DNA of 24,386 bases from Oscillospiraceae bacterium. Lineage in GTDB: Bacteria > Bacillota > Clostridia > Oscillospirales > Ruminococcaceae. The translations under genes and the position numbers were made by a program. The notes under the pieces are model-generated. The model saw only the letters and a program-made list of their open reading frames with translations, was not told the origin of the DNA and made no database searches. The stretch spans positions 1-24,386 of the forward strand of contig CADBXQ010000007.1 of NCBI GenBank assembly GCA_902798675.1, in the 5' to 3' direction. Positions 8,856-16,929 of this stretch are shown one piece after another. Numbering within the stretch: position 1 is the first letter of the stretch; each line of letters begins with the position of its first letter.

Positions 8856-9682
8856 GACGCCTTTTCATTTGATTCACGCTTTTTGTTTAGCTTTCTAAGC
8901 GCAGACTCAACCTCTTCATTTATTTTATTTTTCAAGAAATCAACATCAAAGTCAACACTAATTTTTTCCATATCGCCCATATCAGCATCAACAACCGCCC
9001 GAGCGCCATTTTTTAGCATATTTTCAACAGCAAGTTTTGCTGCGCAAATGATTTCATCAGCCTTTTTTTGAGAAATTTCAACCATTTTTTTTGCCTCTTT
9101 TTTTGAGCCATCAGTGAATTCGTATGCGCGATTTGCTGCGTTTTGCAAAATTTTAGACGCCTCTTCCCGCGCTTTTTTTCGCAAACAAGCGCCTTCTCTT
9201 TCTGCCAAAGCAAGATTTTCCCGATATTCCTGTTGAACTTTTAACTTTGCCTTTTGAATGATTTTTTTGACCCGCTGCTTTGCAACCATTTCAGCGTATT
9301 TAATCTTATTTTCAATTTTTTTATTTTCATCTATAAAGGCGTCTAGTTGGCTCTCTAAATCCTGAATCTTTTTATTCATTTGGCATATAACCTGGTCTTT
9401 AAAATCAATTAGCTCAGTCTTTTTTAAAATCTCTTCTTCAAATTCTCTGTTGCTTTGAAGCATCTCATCTCTTAAATTTTTAATTTCCGCGTAAAATATT
9501 TTGCATTTAGCTTCATATTCTAAAATTTCTGAATCTTTCTGCTGAATTTGAGATTCATAGTCTTTTTTTAGCAAATCAACATCAGAATTAAATCTGCTAG
9601 CCATATTCGTTATATATCGGACAACATGTTCTCTATCAAACCCACCAAAAACAACTGTCTTAAATTTCTGACTCTCTAACAT
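8852..9682 (-). CDS. DivIVA-like coiled-coil protein
   Basis: The 276-residue protein begins with FKTVVFGGFDREHVVRYI (residues ~7-24), which resembles the N-terminal membrane-targeting and dimerising motif of DivIVA/GpsB proteins (an FxxxxxGYDxxEVxxFL-type pattern). It continues as an almost unbroken charged coiled coil (~30-215, rich in K, E, Q and A) and ends in a short acidic and basic tail. There is no signal peptide or TM helix, so it is cytoplasmic, probably at curved membrane or the septum. Its place directly after ftsZ supports a role in division or pole organisation. ATG 9680-9682 has only a weak SD (GCGGGA). Sequence outside the first 25 residues is low-complexity coil, so the family call rests on the N-terminus and context. 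Confidence 0.6.
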   Translation of the reverse strand: MLESQKFKTVVFGGFDREHVVRYITNMASRFNSDVDLLKKDYESQIQQKDSEILEYEAKCKIFYAEIKNLRDEMLQSNREFEEEILKKTELIDFKDQVICQMNKKIQDLESQLDAFIDENKKIENKIKYAEMVAKQRVKKIIQKAKLKVQQEYRENLALAEREGACLRKKAREEASKILQNAANRAYEFTDGSKKEAKKMVEISQKKADEIICAAKLAVENMLKNGARAVVDADMGDMEKISVDFDVDFLKNKINEEVESALRKLNKKRESNEKAS

Positions 9683-9819
9683 ATATTAACATCCCGCTTT
9701 CAAACAACACCAACTATATTTTTTAATAAGCGTTAATAAAATTTTATAGATAATCACAAATACTCTAAAACATTTTAAAAAACTCTAATCTTTAAGATAT
9801 ATAAAGCGCGTTAAAGTGA

Positions 9820-10926
9820 CTAACCTTTATTTTTAAAAATATCCAATATTTTGGTGAAATCATCGTCCATATCAATCACGTCATCAAATCCTCCAGCAGA
9901 CTCCGGCTCATCAGGCTCTTCAGGATTAACATCAGAAACCGTCGTCTTTCTGATCTTTTCTTTAAATTCAGTGTCAAATCCTGTTGCAATAACCGTGATT
10001 TTTAGCTCGTCTTCCAAGTTTTCATCAAAAGCAACGCCAAATATAATGTTTGCTTCAGGGTCAACGCTTTGGCTGATGTGACTGGTTGCAGCATCTATTT
10101 CATCAAATTCAATCGTCGGCGGCGCTGTTATGTTGATTATCAGGCCTTTAGCTCCATCAATCGAAGTTTCAAGAAGCGGGCTTGATATGGCGCTTTCCGC
10201 AGCAATTATCGCCTTGTCCTTCCCCTGAGCGCTCGAAACTCCCATATGAGCATATCCGGCGTCTTTCATTATGGCGCTAACATCCGCAAAGTCCAAATTG
10301 ATAAAACCTGAAGTGTTGATAAGCTCGGAAATGCTTTTAACTCCCTGTTTTAAAACATCATCCGCGGCCTGGAACGCATTAGCAAAAGTTATCTTTCGGT
10401 CATCAAGCATTTTTAAACGCTCGTTTGGAACAACAACTAAAGAATCAACGCATGCCCTAAGACGCGCTATTCCCTGTTCCGCTTGACGCATCCTTAAAGC
10501 TCCTTCGAAATTGAAAGGTTTAGTCACGACTCCAATTGTCAAAATCCCCATCTCACGAGCAATTTGAGCAACAACCGGCGCTGCGCCAGTCCCAGTTCCG
10601 CCGCCCATTCCTGCTGTTATAAACAGCATTTGAGCTCCTTTCAAAGCTGCTGCTATTTCCTCTCTGCTTTCTTCCGCCGCGCTTTCTCCAACCTCCGGAT
10701 TTCCTCCTGCGCCATCTCCCTTTGTTGTTTTAGCTCCAATTGAAACTTTATGACTAGCCTTTGAAGACAAAAGGATCTGGTTGTCAGTGTTTATGGCGAT
10801 AAAATCGACATATTGCATGTCGGAGTCAACCATTCGATTAACAGCGTTTCCGCCCCCGCCTCCAACACCAATAACCTTAATATTTACTGCATAGTCATCA
10901 TCATGCATAATTTTTATGCTGCCCAA
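9820..10926 (-). CDS. ftsZ: Cell division protein FtsZ
   Basis: FtsZ is the tubulin-like GTPase that forms the cytokinetic ring. Visible features are the N-terminal GTP-binding GVGGGGGNAVNRM (residues ~20-32), the tubulin signature GGGTGTGAAP near residue 112, the T7-loop region NLDFADVSAIM, and the C-terminal domain ending in ITVIATGFD. At 368 residues it is normal in length. The linker is short and acidic, and the last residues (DFTKILDIFKNKG) do not match the usual IPxFLRR-type C-terminal peptide. The start is TTG (10924-10926), fixed by a strong AGGAGG eight bases upstream; the next ATG is 18 bases further in and has no SD. It has its own promoter near 11080-11108. No ftsA precedes it. 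Confidence 0.97.
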   Translation of the reverse strand: MGSIKIMHDDDYAVNIKVIGVGGGGGNAVNRMVDSDMQYVDFIAINTDNQILLSSKASHKVSIGAKTTKGDGAGGNPEVGESAAEESREEIAAALKGAQMLFITAGMGGGTGTGAAPVVAQIAREMGILTIGVVTKPFNFEGALRMRQAEQGIARLRACVDSLVVVPNERLKMLDDRKITFANAFQAADDVLKQGVKSISELINTSGFINLDFADVSAIMKDAGYAHMGVSSAQGKDKAIIAAESAISSPLLETSIDGAKGLIINITAPPTIEFDEIDAATSHISQSVDPEANIIFGVAFDENLEDELKITVIATGFDTEFKEKIRKTTVSDVNPEEPDEPESAGGFDDVIDMDDDFTKILDIFKNKG

Positions 10927-11261
10927 AACCGCTTCCTCCTATACACCAAACTTTTGCAATGTCCAATATTTTAGAGTTAAGTAGGATAAAACCTAGTATT
11001 TTGTTAATATATATTTCATCGCCATAAATCAAGCGAACTAAAATAGCAAAATTTTACTTAACCTCGCCGCATAGCAATTATGATACCACACAAAAAGGTC
11101 AAATTCAATAGTTTTTTGTCAATTTAATTAAATTTTTTTTGGATCCATATATTTATGTGTTAAAATTAATTTATTAAAACAGCATCTAACAACGTTTTGT
11201 AATATATTATTCTGTTTAAACCGAGTGTCTTTTTTAAATTTCCGCAATTCAAAAGTTTTAA
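10927..11261 (-). other. 335-base gap between ftsQ and ftsZ: promoter and structured leader, no gene
   Basis: There is no ORF of note and no ftsA remnant that I recognise. The gap contains a candidate ftsZ promoter (11080-11108), a perfect AT-only 14-base palindrome (11121-11134), and a leader of about 147 bases. Within the leader, 11055-11065 can pair with 10974-10983 (GAGGTTAAGTA with TACTTAACTC, one bulge). A small hairpin TAGG-TTTTAT-CCTA (10982-10995) lies next to the inner side of the second arm. Confidence 0.5.
11080..11108 (-). promoter_or_regulatory. Candidate sigma-A promoter for ftsZ
   Basis: The -35 TTGAAT (11103-11108) and -10 TATCAT (11080-11085) are separated by exactly 17 bases, and the -10 is preceded by TGG, an extended -10 (TGn). 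The predicted transcription start is near 11073, giving a leader of about 147 bases before the TTG start of ftsZ. Confidence 0.6.
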
Positions 11262-12071
11262 CTAGCATTTTTCTGGTAAAAAATGAACAGATTTAGTCGA
11301 AAAATCTAAAAATATTCTTCCATTTTCGTTTATTCCTATATATTCATCTAATATATTAGCAGCCATCTTGAGCATATATTGGGCGTTTGAAATGTCAGAA
11401 ATTTCGATAATAACGCGATTTTGATATGTAACATATGCTCCGTTTTCAGAAAGTTCAATCTCGCTAACATCTTTAAGCCCAACATTATCAATAATACTAA
11501 TTAAATTGTCAATTTTTGTTTTATTTTCTTTTGATATTTGAAAATATTCGCCTTTTTGATAATTTTGTGGGTCTTCACCATCTATTTTCAAAATCATCAA
11601 GTCACTTTTAAAACAAGGCTGGTCTGGTTCAACAATTCGTCCATACCTGGATATATATATATATCTGCCGTCATTTTTTTGATAGCAAAACTTTAATTCA
11701 CATGGCTTGCAATCAATAATCAATTTATTCGGAAATGATCGCTTAACATCAACTTTTTCCAACTCTAAACAAGAATTTAATATGCGCTCCTCTGTTTTTT
11801 CGAGATTCACTCTCAACAAATTGTCTCCAACTTTAACTTCGCTGGCATCCAAAATGTCGTCAGTCGAATATTTCCCAGTTTCTCTAACTTCAATCACATC
11901 AACATTAAAAAAAACAGTTAGTGATAAAGATATGCTTATTGTTAAAAAAATAATAAAAATCAGAATATAATATAAAATATATGCTCTTTTTTTGCGCCTT
12001 TTCCTCATCCCACAGCTTTTGAGTTTTGCGATCTCTCTGGAATTTATCCTGGTTCTCTTTGTTTTTTTCAT
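11262..12071 (-). CDS. ftsQ: Cell division protein FtsQ/DivIB
   Basis: This is a bitopic septal protein of the FtsQ/DivIB family, which bridges the Z-ring and the peptidoglycan synthase complex with FtsL and FtsB/DivIC. The 269-residue protein has a very basic cytoplasmic N-terminus (residues 1-30, rich in K and R), one TM helix (~31-53), then an extracellular POTRA domain (~55-125: VDVIEVRETGKYSTDDIL to FPNKLIIDCKP) and the FtsQ beta domain. The sequence is poorly conserved outside POTRA, as usual for the family. It follows murA by 46 bases. ATG 12069-12071 is preceded closely by AAGGGGAAG. It is full length. Confidence 0.88.
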   Translation of the reverse strand: MKKTKRTRINSREIAKLKSCGMRKRRKKRAYILYYILIFIIFLTISISLSLTVFFNVDVIEVRETGKYSTDDILDASEVKVGDNLLRVNLEKTEERILNSCLELEKVDVKRSFPNKLIIDCKPCELKFCYQKNDGRYIYISRYGRIVEPDQPCFKSDLMILKIDGEDPQNYQKGEYFQISKENKTKIDNLISIIDNVGLKDVSEIELSENGAYVTYQNRVIIEISDISNAQYMLKMAANILDEYIGINENGRIFLDFSTKSVHFLPEKC

Positions 12072-12117
12072 CTCTTCCCCTTATTTATTTAAGCCGCTAT
12101 ATATTTAAAAATTAAAC

Positions 12118-13334
12118 CTATGCTCGAAAAACACTCGCTCCCAATTTCGAAAATTGCTGCTCGATTTTTTCATAACCTCTGTCGATATAGCAAACCTTGA
12201 AAATTTCAGTTTTTCCAGCCGCCGCTAAAGCTGCAACCAGCAAAGAAGCTCCTCCCCTCAAATCCGTTGCATATACAGAAGCTCCCCTAAGAATCCTGCC
12301 TCCCTCAACAACAGCAACTCTTCCCTCAATTTTGATTGACGCGCCCAAACGCCTGAGCTCGGGAACATGCCTGAAACGATTTTCAAAAATTGTTTCAACA
12401 AAGATTGTTGTCCCTCTTGAAACACACGCAAGCGCCATCATTATCGGCTGAAGATCGGTTGGAAAGCCGGGATATGGCATGGTTCGAATCGGCTGCGGAG
12501 AAATCAAAAAATTTTTAGCATACAAAAAAATAGTGTTTTCACATGCACGCACCACACATCCCATGTCGGTTAAAACGGGCAAAACAGAGCTTAAATGACT
12601 CGCCCGAACCGAGTTTAGCAAAACCTCGCCCCCCGTGACAGCAACTCCACAAAGAAGCGTTGCAGCAACAATCCTGTCTGGCATAATATTATACTCGCAT
12701 GGCGTTAATTTTTCAACCCCTTTGATTCTAATAACCTGCGTTCCGCCTCCAAATATTTTTGCTCCACATTTATTTAAATAGTCGCAAAGATCCTTTATTT
12801 CAGGCTCAATTGCCGCATTATTTATCACTGTTTCTCCGTAAGCTGTCGCCGCAGCCAGCAAAATGTTTTCGGTTGCTCCAACGCTTGGAAATGACAAAAA
12901 TATCTCAGCGCCATGGATCCTTGAGCCCGAAACCCTGCATCGCAATTCTCCACAGCTTTCAGAAATTTCAACTCCCATCTTTTTTAAAGACGCTATGTGG
13001 AGATCGATTGGCCTGCTGCCTATATCGCATCCCCCTGGAAAATAGACCGTCGCCTCCCCGCATCTTGCCAATATTGCTCCCTGGAAATCTCATTCCGACA
13101 AACTCCGCCAGAGTCGATTATCAAGGTTTTGCCCTGCCAAACAGTTTTGCATCCAAGCAGATTTAAAATTTCGCACGCGGTGATTGTGTCTTTCAAAATC
13201 GGGCACATATGTAGGACATTTTCACCGCCAGTGAGTATTGTTGCGCCAATTATCGGCAAACTTGCGTTTTTTGACCCTTGAACATGAGCCTCCCCCTCAA
13301 GCTTTCTTCCTCCATCTACAACTATTTTTTCCAT
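12118..13334 (-). pseudogene. murA: UDP-N-acetylglucosamine 1-carboxyvinyltransferase (MurA), broken by a short internal deletion with frameshift
   Basis: MurA starts peptidoglycan synthesis by adding enolpyruvate to UDP-GlcNAc. The 5' part (from ATG 13332-13334, SD GGGGTGG 6 bases upstream) carries the SKNA lysine (K22) and reads correctly to VCRNEIS near 13083. The family resumes in another frame at about 13080 (GAILARCGEATVYF) with the active-site cysteine in PGGC, and continues normally to 12118. Between these points the family has roughly 14 more residues, including the MRAS segment whose arginine binds substrate. They are missing in all frames, so ribosomal frameshifting could not restore them. 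The two open frames overlap at 13020-13071. A second murA elsewhere in the genome is common in Firmicutes and would be needed for viability. Confidence 0.85.
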
Positions 13335-13358
13335 TCATAACCACCCCGCTGCACAGTA

Positions 13359-13388
13359 ACTATACAGCTTATTTTATGCATATTGCAA
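13359..13388 (-). promoter_or_regulatory. Possible sigma-A promoter upstream of murA
   Basis: A -35 TTGCAA (13383-13388) and a -10 TATAGT (13359-13364) are spaced by 18 bases in the 126-base gap between murG and murA. The predicted start is near 13352, about 20 bases before the murA ATG. Confidence 0.4.
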
Positions 13389-13460
13389 AATTTGGGTGAG
13401 TCTTTTTAAAATATATAACTTAAATCACATATTTTCAATTTAAAGCCATATTTCATAATA

Positions 13461-14573
13461 TCAAAACAAATTCATAACATGCTCAAAAACTCTTTTAGGG
13501 GTGTCGAATATGGCAATTTTAGCTGCATTTTTGCTATATTCTCTCAATTTATTTCTGTCTTCATAAAAGGATTTAACAGTTTGTATTAAAAACAATTTGT
13601 CATATGACTTTTCTTCAACAACAACCGCAGCTCCCCTGTTTTGTAAAACAACGGCATTATAATACTGATGGTTTTCAGCGACGTTTGGAGAAGGAATCAA
13701 AATTGAAGGCTTTGCTGCTGCTTCAAGTTCCGCAAGAGTCAAAGCGCCCGCCCTGCAGACAACCAAATCTGCAGCCGCCAAACATATATCCATATCGTGT
13801 ATATAGTCTCGAACGTCAATTCTTGGATTTTTTGTCAAATCAACCCCGCGCTCTTCAAGCATTTTCGGAAAACACTTGACCCCAAGCCGCCCCATAGCGT
13901 GGATGTGGTTTATTTTTCCGAAGGCACTGTGCCACGCCATCAAATCTGCTGCGATTTCATTGACTTTAACCGCGCCTAAACTTCCTCCAAATGACAATAT
14001 GCAAAAATTATCATCCATTTTTAAAATTTTTCTGGCCTGGGATTTATTTTTTTCTAAAACGTTTTTCCTGACAGGGTTTCCAACAACAACCGCTCGACAT
14101 TCAGGCAGCCTTTTTTTAGCTTCATCAACCGCCAAAAAGACGATGTCTGCTCTTTTGGCAAGGACTTTGTTCGTTATTCCGGGATAGGCATTTTGCTCAT
14201 GGATTGCGGTTTTGATTCCCATTTTGTTTGCTTCCAGAAGGATTGGCCCAGAAACATATCCCCCTGTTCCAATAACGATATCCGGTTTAAACTTACGTAT
14301 GATGCTTTTTGCGCTAAATCGCGATATAGCAAGCAAGTATAGCGCATCCACATTCCTGAAAAGATTCTTTAAAGAGGGCTTCCTTTGAAATCCACGAACC
14401 CTCATTGAAACAAAGTCATACCCCGCCTGAGGGACCAAATTCGACTCCATTCCTCTTGGAGTCCCTGCAAAACATATGTTAACATCTTTAAGGTTATCCC
14501 TAAAATAATCCGCAATCGCAATGGCAGGATTAATATGCCCCGCTGTTCCCCCAGCAGCAAAAAGTATGTTCAT
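13461..14573 (-). CDS. murG: MurG: UDP-GlcNAc:undecaprenyl-PP-MurNAc-pentapeptide GlcNAc transferase
   Basis: MurG converts lipid I to lipid II at the inner face of the membrane. The 370-residue GT28-type protein has the N-terminal glycine loop AAGGTAGHINPA (residues ~6-17), the second loop GTGGYVSGP (~103-111), HEQNAYPG, the start of the C-terminal domain GGSLGA (~195), and the UDP-binding region CRAGALTLAELEAAAKPSILIPSP followed by NHQ. ATG 14571-14573 is 7 bases after GGAGG. Length and motifs are complete. It follows spoVE/ftsW by about 46 bases. Confidence 0.96.
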   Translation of the reverse strand: MNILFAAGGTAGHINPAIAIADYFRDNLKDVNICFAGTPRGMESNLVPQAGYDFVSMRVRGFQRKPSLKNLFRNVDALYLLAISRFSAKSIIRKFKPDIVIGTGGYVSGPILLEANKMGIKTAIHEQNAYPGITNKVLAKRADIVFLAVDEAKKRLPECRAVVVGNPVRKNVLEKNKSQARKILKMDDNFCILSFGGSLGAVKVNEIAADLMAWHSAFGKINHIHAMGRLGVKCFPKMLEERGVDLTKNPRIDVRDYIHDMDICLAAADLVVCRAGALTLAELEAAAKPSILIPSPNVAENHQYYNAVVLQNRGAAVVVEEKSYDKLFLIQTVKSFYEDRNKLREYSKNAAKIAIFDTPKRVFEHVMNLF

Positions 14574-14619
14574 ATTCTCGCCTCCGTTTAAAAAGAAAAA
14601 ATAAATATACCACTTTTTC

Positions 14620-15855
14620 CTATCCTCTGATTCGTCGAAGCTTTCCCAAAGGCCTTGAAACGCCGGATAATTTAGGCGTCAGCGCATGCCTTGAGACGGA
14701 AAGGACAACCCCCATCTCAGCCAGCTGCATCGCAAGCGCCGTCCCTCCATAGCTGAAAAACGGCAGGCTGATCCCAGTGTTTGGAACTGTTGCAGTGACA
14801 ACAGCGATATTAAACATGGCCTGAATTCCAAATTGAGCAACAATCCCCGCGCAAAGCAAGGTGCCAAATTTGTCTTTTGATTTAGACGCAATCTCAAAGC
14901 CTTTATAGCAAAAAAGCAAAAACAAAACAATAACAACAACCGCCCCAACAATTCCGAGCTCCTCGCTAATAACCGCGAATATGAAGTCATTGTGAACCTC
15001 TGGGAGATACATAAACTTTTGACGAGATCGCCCAAGGCCCAATCCAAAAGCGCCGCCAGACCCGATTGCAAGCAAGCTTTGATCTGTCTGCATGGTGTTT
15101 TTTATTGGGTCGGAAAAGGGATGAAGCCAATAGTATACACGCCCTCCCATATAGTTTCCTTTGAAAAACAATATATAGACAAGGGCCGCTCCCGCAATCA
15201 AAAACAAAATTATAAACCACCGCGGCCTGGTCCCCCCAACAAACATCATAACTCCCGCTATTGAACACATCAAAATTATCCCCGAAAGATGCGGCTCAAG
15301 ATACATCAGCGAAACAACTATTCCAAGCAGGGTTGAAAACAATAAAACGCCAAACCCAAAAGTTTTCATTTTGCTTTGGTTTGCGGAAATCATCGACGAA
15401 AATAGCAAAATCAACGAAAATTTCATCAATTCTGACGGTTGAAACTGAAAAAAAGGCCCGAATTGAATCCATCTTTTTATCCCATTGGCATCCCCTTTCA
15501 TGAACAAAACAACAACCAAAAGACAAAGCGAAATCAAAAAAAGAGGCATCGCGAACTTTCTGAGCTTATTATAGTCTATTTTAGACATAAAAAACATCGC
15601 CAAAAGCCCGAGAGCTGCGTGGATTGATTGCTTAAAAATAAAATGGAAGCTGTTTCCTTGTTTATAGTAATATGCTCTGGCAAAACTTGCAGAAAAAAGC
15701 ATGACAAGACCAAACGCCAGCAGTATAAAAACCAAGATCAAAAAGACAGGATCCATAGCCCGAGCGTCGCTGCTGCTGAAACCTGTGGATTTTTTCCCAA
15801 CATTTTTAAAACTAAAAGAAGGCTTTAAAGGTTTGGTCCTAACGCTTTTTCTCAT
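14620..15855 (-). CDS. ftsW: SEDS peptidoglycan glycosyltransferase FtsW/SpoVE
   Basis: This is a SEDS-family polymerase that joins lipid II into glycan strands together with a cognate class B PBP. The protein has about 10 TM helices. It has the family loops NGIKRWIQFGPFFQFQPSE, the conserved catalytic-site region YLEPHLSG, NTMQTDQSLLAIGSGG, GRSRQKFMYLPEVHNDFIFAVISEELG and the C-terminal PNTGISLPFFSYGGTA. I start at ATG 15853-15855 (411 residues), 6 bases after CGGAGG; an open TTG 6 codons upstream would include the SD itself. It sits directly after mraY, in a position where many clusters have murD first. In Clostridia the same protein may serve division, sporulation (SpoVE) or both. Confidence 0.94.
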   Translation of the reverse strand: MRKSVRTKPLKPSFSFKNVGKKSTGFSSSDARAMDPVFLILVFILLAFGLVMLFSASFARAYYYKQGNSFHFIFKQSIHAALGLLAMFFMSKIDYNKLRKFAMPLFLISLCLLVVVLFMKGDANGIKRWIQFGPFFQFQPSELMKFSLILLFSSMISANQSKMKTFGFGVLLFSTLLGIVVSLMYLEPHLSGIILMCSIAGVMMFVGGTRPRWFIILFLIAGAALVYILFFKGNYMGGRVYYWLHPFSDPIKNTMQTDQSLLAIGSGGAFGLGLGRSRQKFMYLPEVHNDFIFAVISEELGIVGAVVVIVLFLLFCYKGFEIASKSKDKFGTLLCAGIVAQFGIQAMFNIAVVTATVPNTGISLPFFSYGGTALAMQLAEMGVVLSVSRHALTPKLSGVSRPLGKLRRIRG

Positions 15856-15909
15856 GATCTGCCTCCGCCCCAAAGAAATTTCTATACGTATAATTTAACA
15901 TGTTTAAAA

Positions 15910-16908
15910 CTATATGAAAAATTTTGCTAAACAACCAAAAATTGCCGTCACTATTGAAAAAACCATGACAATTTTAACTTCTCCCCATCCGCACATTTCG
16001 AAGTGGTGGTGGATCGGGCTCATTTTAAAGACTCTTTTCCCGGTTAATTTAAAGCTTGCAACCTGTATGACAACAGACATTGCCTCGACGATATACACTA
16101 TCCCAACAACTATGATGAGAATTGGTTGATTCAAGCCAAATCCCAGAGAAACAACCATCCCCCCTAAAAACATCGAGCCTGTGTCGCCCATAAAAACTTT
16201 GGCAGGATGGAAATTCCAAACTAAAAATCCCAAACATCCTCCACAAAGCGCAGCTGCAAAAATGTTCATTGTGTAAAAAGACAGGTAATTTGAAACCAGC
16301 ATAAAAACTATTGCATATACAGCCGTCACGGAGCTTGCCAAGCCATCAACGCCATCTGTCAAATTAACCGCATTAACAACGCCATATATTCCCAAAATAG
16401 AAATTATGTAGTAAAAAATTCCAAAATTGACCGATCCAACCAGGGGTATGTCAACAATCGTGCTTAAACAGCCATTCATCATCAGCGTTAAAAAATAGGA
16501 TATGACTATGACAAACTGAAACAAAGTCTTTTGAATTGCGAAAAGCCCTTGATTTTGGCGCCTAACAACCTTAATATAGTCGTCAACAAAGCCAACAGCC
16601 GCAAGCCCAAGCGAACAAAAAACCCCTGCCCAAAGCCGAATTAAATCGCAGCTTTCAAAGTCATCCAAACTGTCTTTTGATATTTGAGTGAAATAATACG
16701 CAAAAAGTATCCCAAGGACAATCCCGATGATGAACAAAATGCCTCCCATGGTTGGCGTTCCGTTTTTGCTCAAATGCCACCTCGGCCCGATCTCCTTGAT
16801 TGATTGCCCAACTTTGAGCCGCTTTAAAACCGGCAATATAACTATTCCCAGCAAAGACGTTGCCAAAAAAGAGGTCAGTATTGCTATAAAAACCGCCATC
16901 AAAATCAT
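15910..16908 (-). CDS. mraY: Phospho-N-acetylmuramoyl-pentapeptide transferase (MraY)
   Basis: MraY moves phospho-MurNAc-pentapeptide from UDP to undecaprenyl phosphate, giving lipid I in the membrane. The 332-residue protein has about 10 TM helices and the catalytic motifs of the family: HLSKNGTPTMGGI (~45-57), VGFVDDYIKV (~105), NAVNLTDGVDGLA (~181-193), FMGDTGSMFLGG (~240) and GKRVFKMSPIHHHFE near the C-terminus. ATG 16906-16908 follows AAAGGA at 10 bases. It is preceded by murF with a 21-base gap and is complete. Confidence 0.97.
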   Translation of the reverse strand: MILMAVFIAILTSFLATSLLGIVILPVLKRLKVGQSIKEIGPRWHLSKNGTPTMGGILFIIGIVLGILFAYYFTQISKDSLDDFESCDLIRLWAGVFCSLGLAAVGFVDDYIKVVRRQNQGLFAIQKTLFQFVIVISYFLTLMMNGCLSTIVDIPLVGSVNFGIFYYIISILGIYGVVNAVNLTDGVDGLASSVTAVYAIVFMLVSNYLSFYTMNIFAAALCGGCLGFLVWNFHPAKVFMGDTGSMFLGGMVVSLGFGLNQPILIIVVGIVYIVEAMSVVIQVASFKLTGKRVFKMSPIHHHFEMCGWGEVKIVMVFSIVTAIFGCLAKFFI

Positions 16909-16929
16909 AAAATTTTCGTCCTTTCAGGG

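Noticed and set aside
9683..9819. Intrinsic terminator after ftsZ (CTTTA..TAAAG followed by TTTTTT)
   Set aside because: The stem is about 5 bp and AT-only, with extra bases before the T-run; too weak to call.
11121..11134. Perfect 14-base palindrome AATTTAATTAAATT as an operator
   Set aside because: It contains only A and T in AT-rich intergenic DNA, where such palindromes are expected by chance. It is upstream of the -35 and has no repeat nearby.
13020..13080. Programmed ribosomal frameshifting in murA
   Set aside because: The two frames overlap, but about 14 conserved residues are encoded in no frame, so a frame change could not give a normal enzyme. There is also no clear slippery heptamer with a following structure.
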